Part shown: piece after piece, positions 1 to 6,423 of the stretch
Layout: the number at the start of each line of letters is the position of its first letter
Position numbering within the stretch: position 1 is the stretch's first letter
NCBI GenBank assembly: GCA_038065175.1
Contig: JBBTRN010000025.1
Location: 1-9,107, forward strand
Direction: 5' to 3'
DNA from: JBBTRN01 sp038065175
Lineage (GTDB): Bacteria > Patescibacteriota > Doudnabacteria > UBA920
DNA length: 9,107 nucleotides
The notes under the pieces: model-generated
Database searches by the model: none
Seen by the model: only the letters and a program-made list of their open reading frames with translations
What the model was told of the DNA's origin: nothing
Translations under genes and position numbers: made by a program

Positions 1-1
1 C

Positions 2-2428
2 TCCGGCAATATCCCCCCAGGCGATTCTTACCTGGCTACACTGCGCGCCTCCTCCTCCAAGGGGGTCTGTAGCGCTGTTATACACAGGGCCTGTGGTAGG
101 AGCAGGTGGAGGAGCGGCCGTAATGGTATAATTAACGGTTTTGGACTGATTTCCCGCTCCTTGGGCATTGGTAAAATTAATATTGCCTGTGTATGAGCCT
201 GCGCTAATACTGGTAGTATTAATAGTTACGCTAAGATTAACGCTCTGGGAAGCATTAAGGCTTAAGGAAGTACTGCCAATATCGGCCCAGCTTAAGCTTT
301 CATTTACTCCTATGGTTAATGCCTGGTTGCCGGTATTAGTAACCACAAAATTTTGCGACTGACTTGGGGAAACAGAGGATAGCGCGGCATTCTGGGAAGC
401 CGAAAAACTTAAATTAGCCGGAGTAACCGTGTAGGAATAAGTAGGCAAATCCCCCACCTTATTCCACGACAAACTGTAAGCGCTGCCGCCGCCGTTTTCG
501 TAATATTCATAAATTAACCTGTGCGCGCCGCCGCCTACGTTAATATTGCCGGAAGTATTTGGAATATAACCCCTGTCTACCCATTGGTTAACAATATAGT
601 CTCCTCCCGGCGCACCGTCTATGTCGTCGGGTAAACCGTCCCAGTTGTCGTCAAAATAAAACCTGTTTCCGTCGTCACTTCCGGCGGTAAACTGGTAAAT
701 GCCCGCGTTAAAATTAAAACTGCCTTTCCAACGTACAGAATAGTCATCAAAATAATGCGCCGGGCCGGCATCCCCCCAATTAGTAAAAGGAATCGGGCTG
801 GCGCTATTTGGAGCCGGAGAAGACAAAGCCGGCTCGTTTAAATTTACATAGGTAATATTATTAAAATTCCTGCCGGAATACACACAGGCATACATGCTGT
901 TGTTACCCGTTATATTCGGATCACAAAATGGCAAAGCTGACGCAGTGCAGGAATATTCCACAATGTTTCCGCTGCCTCTTCTAAAAGAATAAATTCTCCC
1001 GTCCCTGTATGCTGTATTTTCCGGATTACCCCAAATAGGACTCGCGCCTCCATCTGGACTCCAACCTATATTATTTTGCCACCTTTGCACGCCGTTACTT
1101 TCCGTGTTTGCCCAAACAGCGCGTTTGTTATTATGAATACCCAAATTGACCGGTTGGTTAACAGTAGAAGTATTCGGTCCGTAATTTTGCCAAGCCATAT
1201 CCCAAGAGCAAGTTTGCCCACTAGGGCCGCTGCAGGTTTGAAAATATAAGTTAGATCCATTATTTGCCCACGGAGCTGTTAAAAAAATATGATCGCCATA
1301 ATAAAAATTATCGGTTGCGTAATATTTGCCCACCGGGTTTTGGTAGGCTGAAAAATCTCCTGATACCCTATACCAATTTCCATCGCAAATGGTTTTTCTG
1401 GAAGGCTTTATTACTACGGTATAATCCAAATAACTGGCACAAGTTGAGTTGCCGGTATTGGCCGCGCTGACCCTAAAAGTATAAGTCCCCACTTGCGTAT
1501 TGCTGTTGGTTGTAATATCAAAACGAGCGCCTCCGGTTTCGCCGGTTTCAAAATCTACCATAAAAGGGGCGCTTGGGGTACAAACGGCGCCTGTTGGACA
1601 ACCACTATAAGTCATCCAAGCGCTATGGGTAAAAGAACTTGTATCTAGCCGCACATTAACCCCTCCGGGGTCTCCCTGATATATTTCTATATATGAAGGA
1701 AAAAAACTATAACCAATAGGGGGGTTAGAATTCCCAGAATTAGTTCCCGAGCAAACCGGCTGGCCACTACAGTCTGCGGCGCAACTTTCACCCTGTTGGC
1801 ACACCCCGTCTCCGCAAGACGTACTTCCGCTTCCGCCAACAGGCGCGCCGCAAGAAGGGTCTGGGTTATTTGCACTTACGCAATAATTATTTTCGCACCG
1901 CGCGCATTGTGGGCCGCTTGGAGCGTTGCATTGGGAATCTTGAGTGCAAGCAGGACAACTTGCCGCGCATTCACCTATAATAGGGGTGCAATATTCTTGT
2001 CCACCGCAAGCCCCATAATTACTACATGCTTGTTGGCCTATACTGTCCCAACCTCTACACTGATCCTGGTAACAGCTTAATTGTGCGACACATACCCTAA
2101 GTCCAAGACCCGGTGTTCCGACAAACCCACAACCGCTTCCTGATTTGGTATAGGAAGCACAAGCCCGGCACTGCTTACTATCACCGCATGTCGGAGAATC
2201 TCCTCCCGTACTACCACTAGTTCCACAAGTTGCCGGGTCATTGGTACAACTTCCATTTCCACAACAAGACAATGGAGGTATTCCTTGTATAGTTGGACAG
2301 CCAGTTATATTACAACCATCTGCCGCACTAACAATATTTTTACTAGACATTGCAATAAAAAACAAAAAAATGATACTTGCTATAGTAAATAATACCAACT
2401 CTTTATTCAAGTATATTTTTTTGAACAT
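2..2428 (-). CDS. Large secreted multidomain surface protein, 3' end outside window
   Basis: I translated the reverse strand from ATG 2428-2426 to the left edge and found 809 codons with no stop; the gene is cut by the window, so its C-terminus is unseen. Residues 1-36 are a signal sequence: basic start, hydrophobic stretch about 12-27, likely cleavage after VSAA. Residues 39-226 carry 29 cysteines, including a CGDGVC..GESC..DC motif (205-220) like the short Cys repeats of many extracellular proteins. Residues about 240-342 look like an Ig-type beta domain, 343-549 are unrecognised, 550-661 are a PA14 domain (FDDYSVRW, GSDDGNR, NVGGGAHRLIYEYYENGG), 668-771 resemble a BACON domain, and from 772 a Pro-rich linker leads into an FN3-like start. 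PA14 domains usually bind carbohydrate, so a cell-surface adhesin or glycan-binding role is inferred. The cysteines imply disulfide bonding outside the cell. There is no Shine-Dalgarno before the start. Divergent from the 4068 gene. Confidence 0.93.
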   Translation of the reverse strand, partial: MFKKIYLNKELVLFTIASIIFLFFIAMSSKNIVSAADGCNITGCPTIQGIPPLSCCGNGSCTNDPATCGTSGSTGGDSPTCGDSKQCRACASYTKSGSGCGFVGTPGLGLRVCVAQLSCYQDQCRGWDSIGQQACSNYGACGGQEYCTPIIGECAASCPACTQDSQCNAPSGPQCARCENNYCVSANNPDPSCGAPVGGSGSTSCGDGVCQQGESCAADCSGQPVCSGTNSGNSNPPIGYSFFPSYIEIYQGDPGGVNVRLDTSSFTHSAWMTYSGCPTGAVCTPSAPFMVDFETGETGGARFDITTNSNTQVGTYTFRVSAANTGNSTCASYLDYTVVIKPSRKTICDGNWYRVSGDFSAYQNPVGKYYATDNFYYGDHIFLTAPWANNGSNLYFQTCSGPSGQTCSWDMAWQNYGPNTSTVNQPVNLGIHNNKRAVWANTESNGVQRWQNNIGWSPDGGASPIWGNPENTAYRDGRIYSFRRGSGNIVEYSCTASALPFCDPNITGNNSMYACVYSGRNFNNITYVNLNEPALSSPAPNSASPIPFTNWGDAGPAHYFDDYSVRWKGSFNFNAGIYQFTAGSDDGNRFYFDDNWDGLPDDIDGAPGGDYIVNQWVDRGYIPNTSGNINVGGGAHRLIYEYYENGGGSAYSLSWNKVGDLPTYSYTVTPANLSFSASQNAALSSVSPSQSQNFVVTNTGNQALTIGVNESLSWADIGSTSLSLNASQSVNLSVTINTTSISAGSYTGNINFTNAQGAGNQSKTVNYTITAAPPPAPTTGPVYNSATDPLGGGGAQCSQVRIAWGDIAG

Positions 2429-2497
2429 TTTATTTCAAAGGAGTTTTTTAAAACAATAGTTTCCCAAACTTTGATGTTCGCCTGTCTCATTTAAAAT

Positions 2498-2526
2498 ATT
2501 ATAACAAAAAAATAAAATATATTCAA
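2498..2526 (-). promoter_or_regulatory. Sigma70-type promoter of the large surface protein gene
   Basis: On the minus strand TTGAAT (2526-2521) and a perfect TATAAT (2503-2498) are separated by 17 bp. Predicted transcription start is near 2491, giving a leader of about 63 nt before the ATG at 2428. The -35 box lies about 45 bp from the left end of the IS, so the promoter appears intact after the insertion. Confidence 0.65.
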
Positions 2527-2555
2527 GTTAATCGAATAAAAAGACCTACTTCTTC

Positions 2556-2570
2556 TTTTTGGCAAAAAAC
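2556..2570 (+). repeat. Target site duplication, left copy
   Basis: TTTTTGGCAAAAAAC here is identical to 3996-4010, in the same orientation, and the two copies directly abut the outer ends of the IS inverted repeats. This is the expected footprint of one transposition event. Confidence 0.85.
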
Positions 2571-2596
2571 TGTTAGGAAAAATTCAAAATCGGACT
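2571..2596 (+). repeat. IS left terminal inverted repeat
   Basis: This 26-bp end begins TGTTAGG and finishes with AATTCAAAATCGGACT. Its reverse complement matches the right end (3970-3995) at all but positions 4, 6, 7 and 8. Confidence 0.88.
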
Positions 2597-2601
2597 CCCT
2601 G

Positions 2602-2620
2602 TAAAATTCAAAATCGGACT
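2602..2620 (+). repeat. Internal second copy of IS end core, left side
   Basis: The sequence ending AAAATTCAAAATCGGACT repeats the inner part of the left terminal repeat 24 bp further in. It overlaps the end of the transposase gene: the final codons for V-R-F and the TGA stop are written inside this repeat. Confidence 0.75.
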
Positions 2621-3867
2621 TGGGGCATATCCTGGGCTTTAACTTCGTGCCTACCAATTAGTTTGTTTTGATTCCACAGCCTGACTTCCAGTAAAGATTC
2701 GCTAATGGGCGCCAGCCGGATATCGACCGCCTGCCCTGCCGCAATCCCTGAAACCGGAAACTTTAGATTGTTTAAAGAAATTCTGCCATAGCCGTCCACA
2801 ACTCGTTTTTCCCTAAGGCAGAAGATATCTGACAGCGATTTATACGGCTTTGGAAGCTCAAACTTTCTAAATATAGTCTTGCCTTGTCGCAGAGCAGCCT
2901 GTAATCGGAAACTTGGAATTTCTTTGGTGGTTGAATGCACTTGCCTTGTGTTGTAACGATCTGCTTCTTCCAGAAATATTTTTCTAACTCCTTCAAATGT
3001 AATTACTCCCTCCTTAGCGCACCTCCTGACCGTTCTGTCTTGTAGCCAGCGATAGGGCCGTTCAATCTTACCTTTGGCCTGCGGGGAAAGCGCGTAAATG
3101 GTTTCAATGTTTAAATCCTTTAACACCTGCTTCCACTGCGGATCGACGTCATCGGTAAAAGTAGTATAGTTCTTGTGGGGGCGATACTCATCGCGATTTT
3201 TGACATAGCGAAAAATTGAGTGCTGGTCAACGTAATAACTCTTTGGGCAGCCATAGCTTAAAACTACTGATTTTACTGCATGAATATGATTCCAGGTATT
3301 TTCTGTTTTAAACAAGTCAGCAAACAATAAACCTCTGGAGTAGTCATCAAGCGAAGTAATGGCCACAAACTTTTCCTGTATGTATGGACTCCACTGGTGA
3401 ATAGAAGCATCGTGCTGAATTAATTCTCCGGCATAGTTGGTTAAAACTTCCCTGGTGTGAGTGGCTTTAAGCCCCCTGGCTTTGTAGCAGCCCATTGTTT
3501 TGGCTCTGGCGATGATGGTTGGCAGACTTACTGTTAATCCGTGTTTCTCTACTAATATATCCCTGATGGCTGAATAATTAAAATCCGTAATAGGCATATC
3601 GCGATTATCAATTAATTCTTTTTCTTTTTTTAGTTCCTCCGCGATTAATATTTCTTGTTCAGCAGTAAATTTTGTATGCGCTTTTCGTTCATAAGTAATT
3701 GAAAAGTTATCTTTGTCCGCGCGATAGAGTTTTAGCAGGTCAAAGAATCTGCTACGGTTAAGTCCGAGTTGCGCCATTGCCGCTTGTTTATCCAGTTGTT
3801 TGTTATGGTATTTTTCTAAAACATTCTTAGTCTGTTCCGAACTCACCCTTTTATGAATTTGCGCCAT
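2608..3867 (-). CDS. DDE transposase, IS1202/ISNCY-like (integrase catalytic core)
   Basis: A 419-residue transposase that would cut and join the IS ends. Residues about 20-50 form a helix-turn-helix (KQAAMAQLGLNRSRFFDLLK) for end recognition. The RNase H-like core runs from about 145 to 305, with likely catalytic residues D153 (LIQHDASIHQW), D214 (YYVDQHSIFR) and E269 (SPQAKGKIERPYRWLQDR). The phrase 'PQAKGKIER..R.LQDR' is characteristic of ISNCY/IS1202 transposases. A small beta-rich C-terminal domain follows, about 350-405. Length is near the usual 400-470 for the group and no frameshift is visible. The start ATG 3867-3865 has an AAAGGG site 8 nt upstream, which is caught in a leader hairpin (3872-3919). 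The stop codon lies in the terminal repeat. IS481 is an alternative family, but length and end structure fit less well. Confidence 0.92.
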   Translation of the reverse strand: MAQIHKRVSSEQTKNVLEKYHNKQLDKQAAMAQLGLNRSRFFDLLKLYRADKDNFSITYERKAHTKFTAEQEILIAEELKKEKELIDNRDMPITDFNYSAIRDILVEKHGLTVSLPTIIARAKTMGCYKARGLKATHTREVLTNYAGELIQHDASIHQWSPYIQEKFVAITSLDDYSRGLLFADLFKTENTWNHIHAVKSVVLSYGCPKSYYVDQHSIFRYVKNRDEYRPHKNYTTFTDDVDPQWKQVLKDLNIETIYALSPQAKGKIERPYRWLQDRTVRRCAKEGVITFEGVRKIFLEEADRYNTRQVHSTTKEIPSFRLQAALRQGKTIFRKFELPKPYKSLSDIFCLREKRVVDGYGRISLNNLKFPVSGIAAGQAVDIRLAPISESLLEVRLWNQNKLIGRHEVKAQDMPQVRF

Positions 3868-3871
3868 TTGT

Positions 3872-3919
3872 TTTGCCCTTTCTTAAGTAATTACTATTAA
3901 TCACTCATTTTAGGGCAAA
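3872..3919 (-). promoter_or_regulatory. Leader hairpin hiding the transposase ribosome binding site
   Basis: In the transposase leader TTTGCCCT (3919-3912) can pair perfectly with AGGGCAAA (3879-3872), an 8-bp stem around a 32-nt loop. The AAAGGG ribosome binding site (3881-3876) is largely inside the stem. Such structures in other IS elements block translation of readthrough mRNA; that role is inferred here. Confidence 0.5.
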
Positions 3920-3946
3920 GCGCGGAAAGGGCTAAATTAGGCCAAA

Positions 3947-3957
3947 AGTCCGATTTT
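3947..3957 (-). repeat. Internal second copy of IS end core, right side
   Basis: AGTCCGATTTT here repeats the core of the right terminal repeat (3970-3980) 23 bp further in, mirroring the doubled site at the left end. Confidence 0.72.
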
Positions 3958-3969
3958 CAGCTTTAAACC

Positions 3970-3995
3970 AGTCCGATTTTGAATTTTAAATGACA
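3970..3995 (-). repeat. IS right terminal inverted repeat
   Basis: Reverse complement of this 26-bp end starts TGTCATT and matches the left end at 22 of 26 positions. The terminal TGT...ACA dinucleotide edges define the element precisely against the duplicated target. Confidence 0.88.
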
Positions 3996-4010
3996 TTTTT
4001 GGCAAAAAAC
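3996..4010 (+). repeat. Target site duplication, right copy
   Basis: Identical to 2556-2570. It ends one base before the TTGACA box of the next promoter, so the insertion kept that promoter whole. Confidence 0.85.
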
Positions 4011-4039
4011 TTGACAAAGTATACAAAAATATGTATAGT
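4011..4039 (+). promoter_or_regulatory. Strong sigma70-type promoter of the TIGR03437 gene
   Basis: Perfect TTGACA (4011-4016), a 17-bp spacer and TATAGT (4034-4039). Predicted start of transcription is near 4046, about 22 nt before the ATG. A 6-bp inverted repeat, TATACA (4020-4025) and TGTATA (4032-4037), overlaps the spacer and -10 box and could be an operator, though AT-rich chance pairing is possible. Confidence 0.78.
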
Positions 4040-4051
4040 TTATGTACCTCT

Positions 4052-4058
4052 AAGGAGG
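4052..4058 (+). promoter_or_regulatory. Strong ribosome binding site fixing the start at 4068
   Basis: AAGGAGG ends 9 nt before ATG 4068-4070. It is the best Shine-Dalgarno in the window and decides the start. An in-frame upstream ATG at 3990 lies inside the IS end and before the promoter, so it cannot be used from this promoter. Confidence 0.85.
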
Positions 4059-4067
4059 AGTTATACA

Positions 4068-6155
4068 ATGAGGCGAAAAATCTTTCGTGTTTTTTTGGCG
4101 TTCGTGGCTCTCACCGGGTCACCACTCGCCGCCCAGCAATCGGCTGGGAAATTCTCTCTTTGGGAGCCTGGTCCCCCTACCAGGCCCGAGTGGATTGCGG
4201 CTTTCTCGGCCACGGCTTACGCTGTGGTTGAGTCTGGCAACTTGGTGTTGTACCGCGCCGCGGACAACGCCAAACTCGGTTCCGTACCCTCGAACGCTGT
4301 CGAGGGTACAATTCTCCCCTTTTTCAGAGGGGGGGTTGTGCCACACCGTCCCATACTGTTCTCGCCAGATGGGAAAACCGTGGGGTTTTCCACTCTGTGC
4401 GGAGATTCATTCTCTATTTGCCGGGTCTATACTGCGTCGGCAAACAACAACTACGTTCCCCGGCTTATCGTAAAGCCGGAAACCGAAATTGTAAGTGACC
4501 GCGGCCGACTTTTTGTTGAAAAGCTAGACGGCAACGTCTTGCCTGAAAACAACGGCAATGTCCTACTCTGGATCCGTGGATTACAGATGGCGGGCACCAC
4601 CAAGACGAACATCCTGATTGAAGGTGTGTTCCGTTTTGACGGAGTCCTATTCAGGGCCATTCAAACGAATAAGTTTGATACGATTCTGACGGTTGTAACC
4701 CCGTATTTTGCGGTGGGGCACGACGGCCAGATGTTTTTTGGTCGAAGGACCGAGGAACAGGCCAACTCAAAGGCCCAGCTCTACCGGGGCGGGGAGATGA
4801 TCCTCTCAACCCCAGCGACGGTCGGAATCAGTGGATACGAGTGGAAACCAAGAGTCGACGCGTACTCGAAGTCTGTGTACGCAGAACCCCGTGTGCTTGC
4901 TCCAGTATCCACCTTGGAGGTTGGGCCTAGCCAAAACCCACCCCGTCTGGTTTACGAGACTGGGCAAGCTCCAATCGGAGCTGGAGCACAAAGTCCCATT
5001 TTTTTTGGGGGGCTCTCGTGCTTTGTCTGGCAAAAAAACCAGGTACAATCCGGAGCCGGCTACCCCCAAAACATGGACGGGGTCGGCTGCATAGACCCAG
5101 TTTCCGGTCTCGGACTTAATCTTCTTCAGGCCGGTGATTCGGTTTGCGGAGAAACTGCCACGGGCTTTCGGCCCTGGCTCGCGGTTGAACCCACACGGAT
5201 TCTGGTCTCCACGACCACGAAGACATGCTGGGTAAAACCAACCCTTTTCACTTCCGCCCGGACCAATGCGGGCAACACGGTTGTATTGGAGGGCAAAAAC
5301 CTCCTTAATGATCCCTTTGCTCGCCTTCTCGGCAATGGTGTGATTTGGGATGTAACCGAATGGTGCGCAAGTTGTGGAACTGACGGCTTGTCCCGCCTTA
5401 TGGCTCGCATACCTGTGAGCGCAGAAGGCCAGACTGTGGAATTTAGGCTGGAGGGTATCACGAGTTCCGTGAATGCCGTCCGGCTTGCAATTCCCGGCCC
5501 ACCACCGCCACCTCCACCCACATTCACAGCTACAGGCGTGACGTCGGCAGCAAAAAGTGGTTCCGGTATTGCCATTAACGGGCTGGCGAGTGTATATGGG
5601 CAGTTCTTGTCCGACGTTACCGCGTCGGCCGAATCTCTGCCACTACCCACAACCCTTGGTAACGTCTCGGTTAGCTTGGACGGAAATCCTTGCCCCTTGC
5701 TGTACGTTAGTCCGGGGCAGGTTAACTTCCAAGTACCAACATCGCTCGGGGCTCCGGCAGAGGTACGGATGGTTATTACCCGCGGAGGCGTTAAAAGCGC
5801 CGAAGTGGTAGTAACTATTTTACCCCAAGCAATTGCGCTTTTTCGCTGGCCTGACGGTAGGCCACTAATGTTGGACTCCAATTTCCGGCTAGTAAACCAA
5901 GCCAAGGTCGGGGAAGTAGCAATATTCCTCGGAACTGGCATTGGCCTCACAAACCCGGAAACCGGTCAAGCATACCATCCGGTTGAGTTCTCCTTTGGCG
6001 GCGTTTCGGCCATTGTGCCCTACGCCGGACAAATGCCCGGTTTCCCCGGGGTGGCACAGATTAACGTTGTTGTGCCGCAGGTCAACGGACCCGTCTCTGT
6101 GAACGTCATCCAGGGAGAGTCAAAAGACAACTTCCCGCTGACCGTTGTACAATAG
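4068..6155 (+). CDS. Secreted protein with C-terminal TIGR03437 domain
   Basis: A 695-residue exported protein of unknown function. Residues 1-22 are a signal peptide (MRRKIF, hydrophobic core, cleavage after PLAA). Residues about 25-470 have beta-rich segments such as 'RPILFSPDGKTVGFST' that recall beta-propeller repeats, but I cannot assign a fold with confidence. A polyproline linker (about 476-485) leads into about 210 residues matching the TIGR03437 'Solibacter uncharacterised C-terminal domain': VYGQFLSD, LYVSPGQVNFQVP, GEVAIFLGTGIG, VEFSFGGVSAIVPYAGQMPGF and VAQINVVVP. That domain is best known from large families of secreted proteins in Acidobacteria. The gene is clearly richer in G and C than its neighbours, with G and C runs, while its promoter is AT-rich like the rest. 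Transfer from an acidobacterium-like donor is inferred. It is divergent from the large surface protein gene and ends just before a mini-ORF and terminator. Confidence 0.93.
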   Translation: MRRKIFRVFLAFVALTGSPLAAQQSAGKFSLWEPGPPTRPEWIAAFSATAYAVVESGNLVLYRAADNAKLGSVPSNAVEGTILPFFRGGVVPHRPILFSPDGKTVGFSTLCGDSFSICRVYTASANNNYVPRLIVKPETEIVSDRGRLFVEKLDGNVLPENNGNVLLWIRGLQMAGTTKTNILIEGVFRFDGVLFRAIQTNKFDTILTVVTPYFAVGHDGQMFFGRRTEEQANSKAQLYRGGEMILSTPATVGISGYEWKPRVDAYSKSVYAEPRVLAPVSTLEVGPSQNPPRLVYETGQAPIGAGAQSPIFFGGLSCFVWQKNQVQSGAGYPQNMDGVGCIDPVSGLGLNLLQAGDSVCGETATGFRPWLAVEPTRILVSTTTKTCWVKPTLFTSARTNAGNTVVLEGKNLLNDPFARLLGNGVIWDVTEWCASCGTDGLSRLMARIPVSAEGQTVEFRLEGITSSVNAVRLAIPGPPPPPPPTFTATGVTSAAKSGSGIAINGLASVYGQFLSDVTASAESLPLPTTLGNVSVSLDGNPCPLLYVSPGQVNFQVPTSLGAPAEVRMVITRGGVKSAEVVVTILPQAIALFRWPDGRPLMLDSNFRLVNQAKVGEVAIFLGTGIGLTNPETGQAYHPVEFSFGGVSAIVPYAGQMPGFPGVAQINVVVPQVNGPVSVNVIQGESKDNFPLTVVQ

Positions 6156-6176
6156 GAGGCACTATGGCAGGCCTCC
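6155..6176 (+). other. Hairpin over the stop codon and mini-ORF start
   Basis: GGAGGC (6155-6160) pairs with GCCTCC (6171-6176) around a 10-nt loop holding the ATG of the mini-ORF. The left arm contains most of the AGGAGG site and begins at the last base of the preceding TAG stop, so translation of the upstream gene could open it. Confidence 0.45.
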
Positions 6177-6256
6177 ATTCGCTTCAAATTTCTCTGGGCG
6201 TCGACCACGTTGTCGACGCCGAGGCAGGCGCGAGGGAACCAACTCTGCGGTGGTAG
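6164..6256 (+). CDS. Possible 30-residue peptide downstream of the TIGR03437 gene
   Basis: An ATG at 6164 opens 30 codons (peptide starting MAGLHSLQIS, ending REPTLRW) with TAG at 6254-6256. AGGAGG (6154-6159) lies 4 nt upstream, a slightly short but usable spacing, and overlaps the stop of the preceding gene as in translational coupling. The ORF contains a GGCGTCGAC/GTCGACGCC palindrome (6197-6205/6212-6220) and ends inside the terminator's left arm. I recognise no family. It could equally be a degenerate remnant or chance frame within a GC-rich 3' untranslated region. Confidence 0.28.
   Translation: MAGLHSLQISLGVDHVVDAEAGAREPTLRW
6197..6220 (+). repeat. Perfect 9-bp palindrome with 6-nt loop
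   Basis: GGCGTCGAC and GTCGACGCC flank CACGTT. With the hairpins on either side it makes the 3' region of the TIGR03437 transcript heavily structured. Confidence 0.6.
6228..6243 (+). repeat. 16-nt dispersed repeat, copy 1
   Basis: GCGCGAGGGAACCAAC is found exactly again at 8768-8783. Each copy is followed downstream by an exact 19-nt repeat and a terminator hairpin, so the two intergenic regions seem to share an origin. Confidence 0.65.
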
Positions 6257-6290
6257 ACAGCTTTCATGCTTCTGCCACCGCCATTTTTTT
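6247..6290 (+). terminator. Intrinsic terminator of the TIGR03437 transcript
   Basis: GCGGTGG (6247-6253) pairs with CCACCGC (6275-6281). The inner part pairs further (AGA/TCT and AGC/GCT with a bulged C), with a TTTCAT loop. Seven T follow at 6284-6290. Orientation fits the plus-strand gene ending at 6155. Confidence 0.85.
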
Positions 6291-6300
6291 ATTAACCGTG

Positions 6301-6319
6301 TAAAATGCAAAATTCAATA
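6301..6319 (+). repeat. 19-nt dispersed repeat, copy 1
   Basis: TAAAATGCAAAATTCAATA is identical to 9001-9019. Both copies lie 4-9 nt before a terminator hairpin and both could encode a minimal MQNSI peptide, though only the second has a Shine-Dalgarno-like GGAGG. Confidence 0.65.
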
Positions 6320-6323
6320 ATAT

Positions 6324-6361
6324 AAAAACACCTTTTGCCTGTTACAGCTATGGGTGTTTTT
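6324..6361 (+). terminator. Second hairpin terminator, possibly bidirectional
   Basis: AAAAACACC (6324-6332) pairs perfectly with GGTGTTTTT (6353-6361) around a 20-nt loop that holds a small CTG/CAG pairing. A and T runs on both sides suit termination in either direction. It separates the TIGR03437 unit from the PaaX-like gene. Confidence 0.65.
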
Positions 6362-6376
6362 ATTTTATCTAGTTTT

Positions 6377-6416
6377 TTTAGTCAAATTTCTGGGAATTAC
6401 ATGCTTTTTGACTAAA
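6377..6416 (+). repeat. 40-bp flanking repeat, upstream copy, with 10-bp inverted ends
   Basis: The block begins TTTAGTCAAA and ends TTTGACTAAA, perfect inverted repeats 20 bp apart. It matches the block after the gene (7105-7144) at 35 of 40 positions, including a shared GGAATTACAT centre. It ends 7 bp before the first ATG of the PaaX-like gene, so it could be that gene's operator, a recombination site, or one end of a small mobile unit. Confidence 0.85.
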
Positions 6417-6423
6417 ACAAAAA

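Larger units (their letters stand above)
2571..3995 (-). mobile_element. Complete insertion sequence, IS1202/ISNCY-like, 1425 bp
   Basis: The element is bounded by 26-bp terminal inverted repeats starting TGT, matching at 22 of 26 positions, and flanked by a perfect 15-bp direct repeat. It holds one transposase gene on the minus strand. Each end carries the core AAAATCGGACT twice, about 23-24 bp apart, presumably double transposase-binding sites. From memory, the IS1202 group makes unusually long target duplications and its ISTde1-like subgroup about 15-17 bp, which fits. Identical duplications and an open transposase frame suggest a recent, possibly still mobile copy. Confidence 0.9.

Noticed and set aside
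1796..2080. Plus-strand open frame of 94 codons
   Set aside because: Antisense to the Cys-rich region of the large surface protein; no ribosome binding site and no recognisable product.
3990..4067. Upstream in-frame start adding 26 residues to the TIGR03437 protein
   Set aside because: It begins inside the IS end and ahead of the promoter; ATG 4068 has a strong ribosome binding site and begins a signal peptide.
5126..5950. Minus-strand open frame of 274 codons
   Set aside because: It lies opposite the well-supported TIGR03437 gene; high GC makes antisense frames long, and its translation has no domain or start signal.
6335..6370. TTGCCT plus T-rich boxes as promoter of the PaaX-like gene
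   Set aside because: Spacing to any -10-like hexamer is 20 bp or more and the boxes overlap a terminator hairpin.
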